Below, piece after piece: positions 27,170-34,457 of a DNA stretch of 64,000 nt (positions are counted from its first letter, which is position 1; every line of letters begins with the position of its first letter). The notes beneath the pieces were generated by a model, which ran no database searches, had not been told where the DNA came from, and saw only the letters and a program-made list of their open reading frames with translations. Source of the DNA: JAFEBO01 sp044221315 (lineage in GTDB: Bacteria; Planctomycetota; Phycisphaerae; Phycisphaerales; UBA1924); assembly GCA_044221315.1 (NCBI GenBank), contig JBGAPK010000023.1, forward strand, positions 1-64,000, given 5' to 3'. The position numbers were made by a program, and so were the translations under genes.

Positions 27170-27880
27170 ATGAAGACGATGACACTGGTTTCCTTTCTTT
27201 TCTGTGGCGTGGCGTCCGCGGCCGGACCGGTCTACTCGGAGGCGACCGGGCACTATTACGAACTCTCGGCGGATTGGGGCTCGTGGGAGACGGCGAACGC
27301 GATCGCGACGTCGCGTCACATGAACATCAACGGCTGGGGGTCGCGTGGTTTTCTCGCGTGCATCGAGACCGACGAGGAGCAGGTGGCGATCGTCTCAATG
27401 TTCGGCGAACAGATCGGCACCGCGGAGGGCGTGTACGGAGCTTGGATCGGCGCGCGGAAGGCCTGGGGGACCGACCGCTGGGAATGGGTCACCGGCCCGT
27501 ACCAGGCGAGCCCGGCCGCGTTTTATGACGGTGGTGAGAAACTTCTGTATTCGCGTTGGTCGCACGGAGAGCCAAATAACTTTCAGGGCACGTACGAGGA
27601 TGCCGCGGTCTGGGGGTGGGGTGCGGGCGGCTCGTGGAACGACCTGTTCAACTGGGCGGATGCGCCGGCCCTGATCGAGTACGCGCCCGTCCGGTGCGGG
27701 GGAGACCTGAACGGGGACAATCAGGTGGATGACGCCGACTTCGTGTTGTTCGTGGAGGCGGCGACGTCCGACTGCGGGGCGTACGGGGAGTGCACGAGCG
27801 ATTTCGATCTGGACGGCTTCGTCGGCGATTCGGACTTCGTGCTGTTTGTCGGGGCGTATGACGCGCTGCTGTGCAACTGA
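27170..27880 (+). CDS. Secreted C-type-lectin-fold protein with dockerin-like tail
   Basis: 236 residues. Signal peptide 1-18 ends VASA. The lectin fold covers about 20-170: GHYYELSADWGSWETANAIA (helix 1), GAWIGARKAWGTDRWEWVTG and RWSHGEPNNFQG, then WNDLFNWADAPALIEY. The EPN motif and WND are the calcium/sugar-binding residues of mannose-type C-type lectins. Residues 175-236 carry two dockerin-like loops, DLNGDNQVDDADFVLF and DFDLDGFVGDSDFVLF. It probably displays sugar binding on the cell surface. Confidence 0.88.
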   Translation: MKTMTLVSFLFCGVASAAGPVYSEATGHYYELSADWGSWETANAIATSRHMNINGWGSRGFLACIETDEEQVAIVSMFGEQIGTAEGVYGAWIGARKAWGTDRWEWVTGPYQASPAAFYDGGEKLLYSRWSHGEPNNFQGTYEDAAVWGWGAGGSWNDLFNWADAPALIEYAPVRCGGDLNGDNQVDDADFVLFVEAATSDCGAYGECTSDFDLDGFVGDSDFVLFVGAYDALLCN

Positions 27881-28005
27881 TCCTCGGCCGCAGACCCACG
27901 CTGGATTGGACGGAACCCAACTCAATTCCGCGCCAAGCGGCAAGCTAGAGACACGAAGTAAAGAAGATCAATGCTCCACGCCAACCGAAAGCACGCTCCT
28001 CTTTC

Positions 28006-28359
28006 CTAAATCCGCTTCTGCACGATCTCGACTTTCCCGTGATCATCGCAATGCCCGTTATGCGGGTGATGAAGATGACCGTCGACCAGATAGTCCACAT
28101 GATCTCCGTGAGGCACGGCCTCGTGGCCGCAGCTCGGACCGTGGATGTGACCGGCGTCGTGGCCACCAGAAGGTTTCCCGCCGGTGCACGAGTCCGGGTT
28201 GGCTGGGGAAACGGCGATCTTGTGCTCCTCCACGGTGCCGTCCGGATTGGCGTGGTGAAGATGTCCATCGTGCAGATAGTCAACGTGCCCGGCGTGCTTC
28301 ACCGCGGTGTGTCCGCAGTTCGGTCCGTGCTGATGCGGATGATTGGCGTGAGTCGTCAT
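28006..28359 (-). CDS. His-rich metal-binding protein, tandem repeat
   Basis: 117 residues with 23 or more His. Two copies of the unit HGPxCGHxAVxHxxHVDYLxDGHLHH occur, at about 11-36 and 74-99, joined by a linker containing CTGGKPSGGHDAGHIH. Each unit brings one Cys and about eight His, so binding of zinc, nickel or copper is expected. There is no signal peptide, so it is cytoplasmic. A TATACT hexamer lies 29 bases upstream of the start on the minus strand as a possible -10. Family members are known only as putative metal-binding proteins. Confidence 0.8.
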   Translation of the reverse strand: MTTHANHPHQHGPNCGHTAVKHAGHVDYLHDGHLHHANPDGTVEEHKIAVSPANPDSCTGGKPSGGHDAGHIHGPSCGHEAVPHGDHVDYLVDGHLHHPHNGHCDDHGKVEIVQKRI

Positions 28360-28532
28360 GGGTTATCTCCGTTCCGTTGTGCCCTTCCAGTATACCCGAT
28401 GCGCCGCGAATCCCGGCTCAATGCTTGCTGCGGACACAGAAGGGCGTCGCACGCCGCGGCAAAGAGCACGAAGTCTGCTTTCGGTGAGGCTTGGGTTTGT
28501 CGAGGGGAAGGGACACGAAATCAAGATATCGG

Positions 28533-28650
28533 AAGTCGTGCCACTGACCTTGCTTCAAGGTCAGTGGGTTTGGATCGGAGACGAGGCAGAAAGGCACACT
28601 GACCTCGGAGGAACCGAGGTCAGTGGCACGGCGCGTGGCCACCCGCCGCA
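28533..28650. repeat. Double-hairpin repeat family C, copy 2
   Basis: Two perfect stems: CCACTGACCTTG-CTT-CAAGGTCAGTGG at 28550-28576 and ACTGACCTCGG-AGGAA-CCGAGGTCAGT at 28598-28624, followed by GGCACGGCGCGTGGCCACCCGCCG. It occupies the middle of a 509-base gene-free gap (28360-28868) between the His-rich gene and the next secreted-protein gene. The rest of the gap shows nothing recognisable. Confidence 0.75.
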
Positions 28651-28868
28651 TCACAGAAAACCAGCTTTTCAGTGCAAGCTTTGGCGTGGCGCTCCGCAGA
28701 CTTGTTGGATCGAATCACCCGCCGGAGCGGGGGCGTCTGCAGCTTGGAGAGTGGCCGGCGTGTTTGAAATCAGCGGGCAAGACCGGTCGGCTCCATTGAA
28801 ACGTCGAGAGGCGCGTCAGCGTGGCTCGCCGCACAACTTCTGAACAATGCCGTATTGAGGGGAGACAA

Positions 28869-29675
28869 ATGAAACTTTCCGTGATCGCGTTCGGCGTCGG
28901 TGCTTCTCTGACCATGTCGGTTGTCTGCGCCCAGGGTACCTTGACGGGCTCGTATCAGGTCGCCGCGGCCCAAGCCTACTACGAGCTCCCCGGGGGCTCG
29001 ACCTTCGGGAACGTTGGTCAAACCAACACACTGCCCGGTACGGGCAACGACTTCACTGCCTCTCAAAACCGCCTCTACAGCAACAACGGGTTTTCCGGGC
29101 GCGGCTTCGCGGTGGTCGCCGCCACCTTCAATCCGTCAAGCCCGGGCCTCGGAGGCTCGTTCATGGGCGCAAGACTCGACGCCTGCACGTCCGCCGAGGT
29201 TTTCACCTCCGCCATCGGGCCGCATTCGCTCGAGGAGTCGTACGGCGGCGCGTACGGCGAGATCACTTTCAACCTCGCACAGGCGACGAGCTGGACGTGG
29301 ATTGGCGTGAGCCAGGGCACTTCGTACGGCACCGGCTCGTACCACGCGGTCACCGCCGAGTTCACGCTGACAGACATCAACTCGGGGCTGTCCTACGTCA
29401 ACATGTCCGACACGACGATCAACGGCGTGGGGAATTTCTTCATTCCGTTTTCGCTGGGTGGCGTTCTTCCGCCCGGCGACTACCGCCTGACGTGGCTTCA
29501 CGAGTCGGTCTGCACCGGCGGCAACACCCAGTATGGTTTCTATCCCACCGCCTTCGGCGGCGCGCCGCTTGTCTCGTGCATCCCCAGCGAATTCACCCTC
29601 ACTCCAACTCCGAACACCGCGGTGGTGCTGGGCCTTGGCGGACTGATCGTCACGCGGCGGCGGCGGCACTCGTAA
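28869..29675 (+). CDS. Secreted protein with PEP-CTERM-like tail
   Basis: 268 residues from ATG 28869 (GGGGAGACAA upstream). Signal peptide 1-21 ends VVCAQ. Beta-rich passenger: GFSGRGFAVVAATFNPSSP, SWTWIGVSQGTSYGTGSYH, PPGDYRLTWLHESVCTGG. The tail TPTPNTAVVLGLGGLIVTRRRR is the sorting signal. Family not recognised. It ends 14 bases before a family C element. Confidence 0.82.
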   Translation: MKLSVIAFGVGASLTMSVVCAQGTLTGSYQVAAAQAYYELPGGSTFGNVGQTNTLPGTGNDFTASQNRLYSNNGFSGRGFAVVAATFNPSSPGLGGSFMGARLDACTSAEVFTSAIGPHSLEESYGGAYGEITFNLAQATSWTWIGVSQGTSYGTGSYHAVTAEFTLTDINSGLSYVNMSDTTINGVGNFFIPFSLGGVLPPGDYRLTWLHESVCTGGNTQYGFYPTAFGGAPLVSCIPSEFTLTPTPNTAVVLGLGGLIVTRRRRHS

Positions 29676-29689
29676 GTTGCGGTCGAAGG

Positions 29690-29755
29690 CGGGTGGCATT
29701 GACGTCGTGCCACTGACCTTGGCTTCGCAAGGTCAGTGGGTTTGGGTCTGAACCC
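29690..29755. repeat. Hairpin repeat family C, copy 3 (first hairpin only)
   Basis: Perfect 12-base-pair stem at 29710-29739: CCACTGACCTTG-GCTTCG-CAAGGTCAGTGG. It is preceded by GGGTGGCATTGACGTCGTG and followed by GTTTGGGTCTGAACCCAA. The GCTTCG loop is compatible with a stable UUCG-type RNA hairpin. It lies just after a stop codon and could serve as a terminator. Confidence 0.75.
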
Positions 29756-29822
29756 AACGTACACAGGTACGATCTCCATGCCTGCTGCTCCTTGATGGGC
29801 GTGCGGCACCGGGATCGTTCCC

Positions 29823-29855
29823 CGGCAGGAGCAACAGGCCTTCATACCCATCGAG
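29823..29855. repeat. Short repeat family D, copy 2
   Basis: Variant of 27014-27045: GGCAGGAGCAACAGGCCTTC then ATACCCATCGAGCC. It ends 15 bases before the stop of the small membrane protein gene at the left edge of the accessory island. Confidence 0.5.
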
Positions 29856-29869
29856 CCAAAACGAGCAAT

Positions 29870-30097
29870 TCACCCCGATCGGGCTCCAAGGAGGCCGAGA
29901 ATGGTGCCAAAACCAAGTTTTGAGCCTGTAGAAAACAACTCTTGAACGCTTCGGTGCGATTCCGTATCGCGGCCAAGAATCGCGACCATCACGGCGCCAA
30001 GAAAACATCCGACCGTGATGCCGACCACAACGTGAAAAACCCTCAATTGGTTCAATCGAGAGCGGGAGCATGTGCGCGAATTTGGCTGAGATGCCAT
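29870..30097 (-). CDS. Small membrane protein, partner of the 30099-30536 gene
   Basis: 75 residues from ATG 30097, one base after the TGA of the gene upstream, which implies coupled translation; an in-frame TTG at 30106 would overlap that gene. A basic N-terminus (SRTCSRSRLNQLR) leads into a hydrophobic helix FHVVVGITVGCFLGAVMVAI at about 20-40. A second, weaker hydrophobic stretch, KLGFGTILGLLG, ends the protein. It has one or two membrane spans. No family recognised. The layout mirrors the gene pair at 31037-31811. Confidence 0.6.
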   Translation of the reverse strand: MASQPNSRTCSRSRLNQLRVFHVVVGITVGCFLGAVMVAILGRDTESHRSVQELFSTGSKLGFGTILGLLGARSG

Positions 30098-30098
30098 T

Positions 30099-30536
30099 TC
30101 ACTCAACCTCCTTCAGGCCGATGGACTTCGCAAAGACGTCGAACTCCTTCACCGAGTCATTCGCCATTGAGACAATCAGCTTCTGTTGCTTAGGAATGGC
30201 GGCGAGAAGTTCAGGAAATCGGCGCACTGCGAGGCTCTTCGTGATCACTGCGGCATCGCGAAGCAGCGTTGAACTGATCACTCTGTCGCTTCCGACTTCT
30301 GATTCTTGAAAATACAGCGCCCACTCTTTGCCATCGCGTTCCAACGCAAGCGTTGCAACCACCCCGCGCGCTTCGTCCTCGTAAATCAAACAACTGCTCT
30401 CAACACGACCGGGCAATCGCGAGAGCCAAGCCTCGAATGTCTTGATTCGTCGTGTGAGTTCGTCTGCAGCGTGGCGCACGTCGGCGGAATTTGCCTGAAT
30501 TGCGGACACATGGGCCGGATCAAACGCTTCTGACAT
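30099..30536 (-). CDS. Uncharacterised cytosolic protein, module member A1
   Basis: 145 residues from ATG 30536, with GGGAGGACG just upstream. No signal peptide. The N-terminal 50 residues are helical (ADELTRRIKTFEAWLSRL). The core has DGKEWALYFQESE, and the C-terminal half is helical (DAAVITKSLAVRRFPELLAA). The GKEW-x-LYF motif and the pattern of a Ser/Ala helix followed by P-x-L recur in the divergent gene at 31037, so the two are distant paralogues. No known family recognised. First gene of a two-gene unit. Confidence 0.65.
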   Translation of the reverse strand: MSEAFDPAHVSAIQANSADVRHAADELTRRIKTFEAWLSRLPGRVESSCLIYEDEARGVVATLALERDGKEWALYFQESEVGSDRVISSTLLRDAAVITKSLAVRRFPELLAAIPKQQKLIVSMANDSVKEFDVFAKSIGLKEVE

Positions 30537-30726
30537 TTTCGTCCTCCCTCGGCGTGAACCGAGTAGAACCGCTGCCTCAACCTGCGCGGGTCGGCAGACG
30601 GAAGATGCTCGCTCGCTCATGGTCTGCAACGGGATCGCCGATGCAGATTGCCCACCTACGCGGTGGATGAGCGAGGCAGATAATCATATCCGCTTCCGGC
30701 GATTGATGAGAGCAATTGCAAGAAGA

Positions 30727-30825
30727 CCAGCTGACTACGGAGGAGCCCGGTTCAATGGGAAGACGCGTCGTTCGACATCCGGTACGTCGGGTGGGGCGGC
30801 AAGGTCGAAGCCACCCGCCACGACG
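30727..30825. repeat. Repeat family C, degenerate copy 4
   Basis: Aligns to the second half of copy 1: CTGACTACGGAGGAGCCCGG (decayed hairpin), then TCGTTCGACATCCGGTACGT and GGCAAGGTCGAAGCCACCCGCC. Many substitutions show that it is old. It sits in the divergent control region between the two unknown gene pairs. Confidence 0.6.
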
Positions 30826-30882
30826 CCCCCGGTGAGTTTCACGGGTCGGGAGGGTCGCAGGGTCAGGGCCCCCCTACCCACC

Positions 30883-30965
30883 TATAATCGCTGGTCCCAC
30901 GTGGGACAGTGGCTAAGCCCGTAAGGGTAACGGCACGAAGGTTTGCGCCTTCACGCTGCCACAAC
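30883..30965 (+). promoter_or_regulatory. TATAAT box, 14-base palindrome and structured leader
   Basis: TATAAT at 30883-30888 is a consensus -10, but no matching -35 is seen. Eleven bases from its start comes a perfect palindrome GTCCCACGTGGGAC (30894-30907). Then follows an RNA-like three-way junction: GTGGC (30909-30913) pairs with GCCAC (30958-30962), enclosing CCC-GTAA-GGG (30918-30927, a GNRA-type loop) and GAAGG-TTTGCG-CCTTC (30937-30952). The gene starts at 31037, so a leader of about 140 bases is implied. I recognise no known riboswitch. Operator plus leader control is inferred. Confidence 0.5.
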
Positions 30966-31036
30966 CTTTCGCCGCCATCAACGCGGTGGAAGTGTTCGAG
31001 ACCGTTTGCGGCCCATTAAAGCCGCAGGAGTCCGCT

Positions 31037-31546
31037 ATGGCAGATGAAACAAAGCATGATGCGTCTGATCTAACCGTCCTGGGTACGCAGCTTTCAGATC
31101 GAATTCTGGATGCTCAGGCCCGTTTCGCCGCAATCCGGAAGAAGTGCGACCACCACGTAATCGAAAGGCTTGATGGGTGTGTGCCAAAGGAAATGCTGGG
31201 AGCGCACCGCCAGGGCGTGGGCTTCAAGAAAAATGGAAAAGAATGGAAGCTGTATTTCGTTGAAGAAGGCGAATTCGAGCGAGAACCCTCTGAAATCGAA
31301 GTGATGATCGGTCGATACGAGTCGGCGTTTTCCCCACGACCAAGAAAGGTGCGCCAGTACTATCTCAGTTGGGATGAGTTGTCCAAGGCCTCGCTAATTG
31401 AAAAGAGCAAGGCCGTGAAAATGCTGCCTCGCCTCTTTAACGAAATGCAAGCCGAATACGATCGGCGAACGACGCTTGTGGGCGAAGCTCTCAAAGTGCT
31501 GGACAAACTGGATAGTCAGCTCCCGACAGTGAAGGAGGGCGAGTGA
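31037..31546 (+). CDS. Uncharacterised cytosolic protein, module member A2
   Basis: 169 residues from ATG 31037 with GCAGGAG 6-12 bases upstream. No signal peptide. N-terminal helices (SDRILDAQARFAAIRKKC), a core with KNGKEWKLYFVEEGE, an Arg/Pro linker, and C-terminal helices (SKAVKMLPRLFNEMQ, LVGEALKVLDKLDSQL). It shares the GKEW-x-LYF block and the helix-P-x-L pattern with the divergent gene at 30099-30536, but has about 20 extra residues between them. Family unknown. One base separates its stop from the next start. Confidence 0.65.
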   Translation: MADETKHDASDLTVLGTQLSDRILDAQARFAAIRKKCDHHVIERLDGCVPKEMLGAHRQGVGFKKNGKEWKLYFVEEGEFEREPSEIEVMIGRYESAFSPRPRKVRQYYLSWDELSKASLIEKSKAVKMLPRLFNEMQAEYDRRTTLVGEALKVLDKLDSQLPTVKEGE

Positions 31547-31547
31547 C

Positions 31548-31811
31548 ATGCCCTCTCGAAATCCCGGCATTCTTGGGCCAAGGTGGCTCTGCTGTGCCTG
31601 TTGCATATTCTGGCAGCTTCCAGTTCCGGCACTCTTTATTGCGGTTCTCACTGGTGCCGTACCGGCTGGCTCCCTCGCATTGTCACCACTCTTCCTGATC
31701 GCCGCGCGACACTCGCTACACATTCTCATCACCGGCTCCCCTCCACCTTCGCGCCTAGAAATGTCCACTCGCGTGCTCGGACTTATCGCGCAAGTCCGGG
31801 AGCGTCGTTGA
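31548..31811 (+). CDS. Small membrane protein, partner of the 31037-31546 gene
   Basis: 87 residues; ATG 31548 follows the preceding TGA by one base. Hydrophobic throughout about 12-58 (CACCIFWQLPVPALFIAVL, then AGSLALSPLFLIAA), so two membrane spans with a Cys-rich start, then a polar basic tail ending AQVRERR. No sequence similarity to the other small membrane partner is obvious beyond size and topology. A role next to its upstream partner is inferred from spacing. Confidence 0.55.
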   Translation: MPSRNPGILGPRWLCCACCIFWQLPVPALFIAVLTGAVPAGSLALSPLFLIAARHSLHILITGSPPPSRLEMSTRVLGLIAQVRERR

Positions 31812-31821
31812 AGGTCTTCAA

Positions 31822-31888
31822 CAGGCGGCATAGACGTCGTGCACTTGTAAAAGACCTTGGCTTGGCAAGGTCAATGCCACCCGCCGCG
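31822..31888. repeat. Repeat family C, copy 5
   Basis: GGCGGCATAGACGTCGTGCA, then GACCTTG-GCTTGG-CAAGGTC (31853-31872) and AATGCCACCCGCCGCG. A shortened copy with the start and tail of the full element. It separates the small membrane gene from the HEPN gene. Confidence 0.65.
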
Positions 31889-31928
31889 CTGCGTGAGAGT
31901 GATGTGGTCCGCCATAGAATCAGTCCCG

Positions 31929-32624
31929 ATGCGCAAGGTGAGCCTGCCAACGCGACAGAAGGAATTCGTGCGCGAAGCCAAGCGTCTTCGTGGGTTGTTC
32001 CACGCCACAAACACGGATTCGCTTTCGCTTAAACGGCGGCGATTGATGGCGGAGTTGGTGTTTGCGTCGGTAGCGGTGCGATGGGAGGTCTTCATAAGTG
32101 ATTACTGCATTGGGTCGATCAATCGCGACGCCTCACAGTGCCGAAGGGCATTGCGAGACGCAGTTCGCGAGACCGTGCGTAATGAGCATGGGGATTGGGC
32201 CGTCGGAATGGTGCGTTCCCTGAAAAGGCATCCGAGCGTCGCTGAGATTCACAACATGCTCGATCCGAAAAGTCGAAACGTCACGTTCAGCAAGTACGAC
32301 GACTTTAGGGCTTTTGCCAGAGAGTATCTTGCACCGCTAATCGAAAGCAAGATTAAGGGATTGCCACCGGAAGACCGACGTGTGATTGACGCGACAATAA
32401 AGATTCGAAACTACATTGCCCATCGAAGTAAAAGCTCGACAAGTGAAGTGAACCACATTCTAAATCATGCGGACTTGCGTTTGGTTGCAAACCGAGGATT
32501 AGCCCGCGGCTCCAACAGAATCAACAATGCCGGCGCATTTCTCTTGGCAAGTAGTGGTTCGTGGAAGTCCCGACTAGAAGGCTACGTTGATCGTCTGTTA
32601 ACTATTTCGAGAAAACTGGTCTGA
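31929..32624 (+). CDS. HEPN-domain protein, predicted RNase toxin
   Basis: 231 residues from ATG 31929; ATG 31902 would add 9 residues, and neither has a strong ribosome site. All-helical. The key motif is TIKIRNYIAHRSKSS at about 175-188: R-N-x3-H is the RX4H ribonuclease motif of HEPN toxins. The layout, with a long N-terminal helix region and a late RX4H, resembles the MAE_28990/RiboL-PSP-HEPN group, often found near DUF262 genes. It converges with such a gene 31 bases away. RNase activity is inference from the motif. Confidence 0.7.
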   Translation: MRKVSLPTRQKEFVREAKRLRGLFHATNTDSLSLKRRRLMAELVFASVAVRWEVFISDYCIGSINRDASQCRRALRDAVRETVRNEHGDWAVGMVRSLKRHPSVAEIHNMLDPKSRNVTFSKYDDFRAFAREYLAPLIESKIKGLPPEDRRVIDATIKIRNYIAHRSKSSTSEVNHILNHADLRLVANRGLARGSNRINNAGAFLLASSGSWKSRLEGYVDRLLTISRKLV

Positions 32625-32655
32625 CGCCAACACGACGTGCTACCGCTCCCAGCCT

Positions 32656-33699
32656 CTAATCTTGATTGGGCTCGCGCAGTTTTTGTTCTGCCCGCGGATC
32701 TGTTAAGGCCCACCTCAGGCTCTCGCCCCGCGCAATGCGACTGCTGCGGTCATTTGAAGCCTGTATGGTGGCATGGTAGTACTCTCGGACCTGCTTCCCG
32801 ACGCGGGCATTTTCTCTCGCCAGGTCAACGGCGGCATAGAACTCTTTCATGCGCCTAGAAACAGTCTCCACATTAGTCAATATTAGCTCTTTTGTCCGAT
32901 AAGTGACAACATACAACTCAACAATGGCCGTAAAAAGATCGGCCTTTTGCCAAATCCTCGCAGTGGCGTCAAATTTGCACTTGTTCAACAACTCGAATAA
33001 CTGATCAAACTGTTGACCCAGCTCCTTTCTTTCTGGGAATTCATCATTGAACCGTATCAAGAAGGACTCAATTTCAGAATCACGATCAAAATATGCCGAC
33101 ATCACTGTCGCGGTCAGCGTTAAGGCGAACCGAACGTCCTGCATGCGTTTAACGTCGTGTGCTGAAAATACGCGATGCTGCTCAAAGAATTCATTCTGTG
33201 ACAATTCATCTCCAAAGCGCTTAAACTCGCCATCATATCTGGCGTTGTCGAGCTCCATAGAATTGAGGGCATACCTGGTAGAATTGATACGCCGAAACAC
33301 CTCTTTGATGTCACTGATTGACACGGATCCAAGATCTCTGACAACTACATCATATTCCAAAAATTCCTTTTTCTGATCGGGAGTCAGCGTACCATATGGC
33401 GGGATGGTGTTGTCAAGTCGCAAATCCTCGTCGGCGTGGAAATACTGATAGAGCGTCGTAATGCGCTGTTGGCCGTCCACCAGCATTTCCTTTCCTTCTG
33501 CAGTGTCTGGATCGACTTCGCCAGCTGCGATGTAGATTTCCGGGAACGGAAGCCCCCTGAGCACAGTGTCAAGGAATGCAAGCTTGTGCTTGTTAGACCA
33601 CACGAGTCGCCTTTGGAATTCCGGTCGAGGAACGATTTGTTTGTCCCGGATTGCCGTGAGCAGGACCCGAATTTTGCGATTGGTAGCAGTAGTTTTCAT
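32656..33699 (-). CDS. DUF262 (GmrS/ParB-like NTPase-fold) protein
   Basis: 347 residues. VPRPEFQRRLVWS, LDTVLRGLPFPEIYI and LVDGQQRITTLYQYF are the diagnostic DUF262 blocks; DGQQR is the nucleotide-site motif of GmrSD-type enzymes. VFRRINSTRYALNSMELDNARY is the second conserved block. The C-terminal part is helical; there is no DUF1524/HNH nuclease domain, so this is a stand-alone DUF262 protein. Its ATG overlaps the stop of the NTase gene (ATGA), showing coupled translation. Family members act in defence against modified phage DNA. Confidence 0.88.
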   Translation of the reverse strand: MKTTATNRKIRVLLTAIRDKQIVPRPEFQRRLVWSNKHKLAFLDTVLRGLPFPEIYIAAGEVDPDTAEGKEMLVDGQQRITTLYQYFHADEDLRLDNTIPPYGTLTPDQKKEFLEYDVVVRDLGSVSISDIKEVFRRINSTRYALNSMELDNARYDGEFKRFGDELSQNEFFEQHRVFSAHDVKRMQDVRFALTLTATVMSAYFDRDSEIESFLIRFNDEFPERKELGQQFDQLFELLNKCKFDATARIWQKADLFTAIVELYVVTYRTKELILTNVETVSRRMKEFYAAVDLARENARVGKQVREYYHATIQASNDRSSRIARGESLRWALTDPRAEQKLREPNQD

Positions 33700-34340
33700 G
33701 GCGTGCTATCCGATTCTTCCTGGCATTGTTTGACGCAAATTTCCTGGTACGATTGCAAAAACTGAATGTCTCGATAAAGGCCCGCGCGAACCGGGAAGGG
33801 ACCAATGAGTTTTTCAGCCGAAAGGGCATTGAAGAACGTCCACCACTCATTGCAAAACTTGAAATGACTGCTTGGCGGAAGCAGGTCGGGCCTGATCCAG
33901 CCAGCCAACAAGGAGTTGCAGAATTCGTTCTGCTGTGGCCAATATCGCTTTTCAAGCGCATATCCATTGACGGCTTTCCAGACCTGGTCAAATAATTTGT
34001 CGTCGACGATCGCCAGATCGATATCGGATTGTTCGCCAAAGTGACCGTAGCGTCTGGAGGGCTTAATACTAAAACCGAGCTTTGCAGAACCGACCATGAC
34101 GATGGCGTTCGGATGAATCGCGTACTTCTCGGCTATCCTCTGTCGTATCTTGAAATACCCATGGTCGTCAACAATATAACACGTGCCGCTCAAAATGTGT
34201 CGCTGGACGATTGCAGCGGAGGCCTGAGTTTTCAAAGACGACTTAAATGAATTAAGGCGCGTTGCGATTTCTTGGGTTGCAATGTTGGGAAGGTTTGGAA
34301 GAATTGATGCTCTCGTGTTTGACGCGGACTTGTTGCTCAT
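33696..34340 (-). CDS. Nucleotidyltransferase-fold protein paired with DUF262
   Basis: 214 residues from ATG 34340; an in-frame ATG at 34433 is possible, and neither start has a clear ribosome site. Residues about 80-125 read IVMVGSAKLGF, then a longer than usual loop RRYGHFGEQ, then SDIDLAIVDD: the GS...DxD signature of polymerase-beta-type nucleotidyltransferases, as in MntA antitoxins. The third acidic residue is uncertain. The C-terminal half (WPQQNEFCNSLLAGWI, KFCNEWWTFFNALS) is unique to me. First gene of an operon with DUF262. Confidence 0.72.
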   Translation of the reverse strand: MSNKSASNTRASILPNLPNIATQEIATRLNSFKSSLKTQASAAIVQRHILSGTCYIVDDHGYFKIRQRIAEKYAIHPNAIVMVGSAKLGFSIKPSRRYGHFGEQSDIDLAIVDDKLFDQVWKAVNGYALEKRYWPQQNEFCNSLLAGWIRPDLLPPSSHFKFCNEWWTFFNALSAEKLIGPFPVRAGLYRDIQFLQSYQEICVKQCQEESDSTP

Positions 34341-34457
34341 GCAGCAGTGCTCAATGCCGAGGATGTCCAATTGCTTTCGCGGCTGCGATGATTCTCCTTG
34401 GTACCAAGTGTAACAGACCTGATTCTCTTTCATGGAATTCAGAAAGCGGAATGGAAT

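Noticed and set aside
30894..30965. Possible tRNA
   Set aside because: The stem-loops are there, but no acceptor stem, anticodon arm of seven-base loop or T-arm GGTTCGA pattern could be placed.
34434..34457. Extended start of the NTase gene at 34433 as proof of a longer protein
   Set aside because: The extra 31 residues have no ribosome site ahead and no recognisable content, so the inner ATG was preferred, though not proven.
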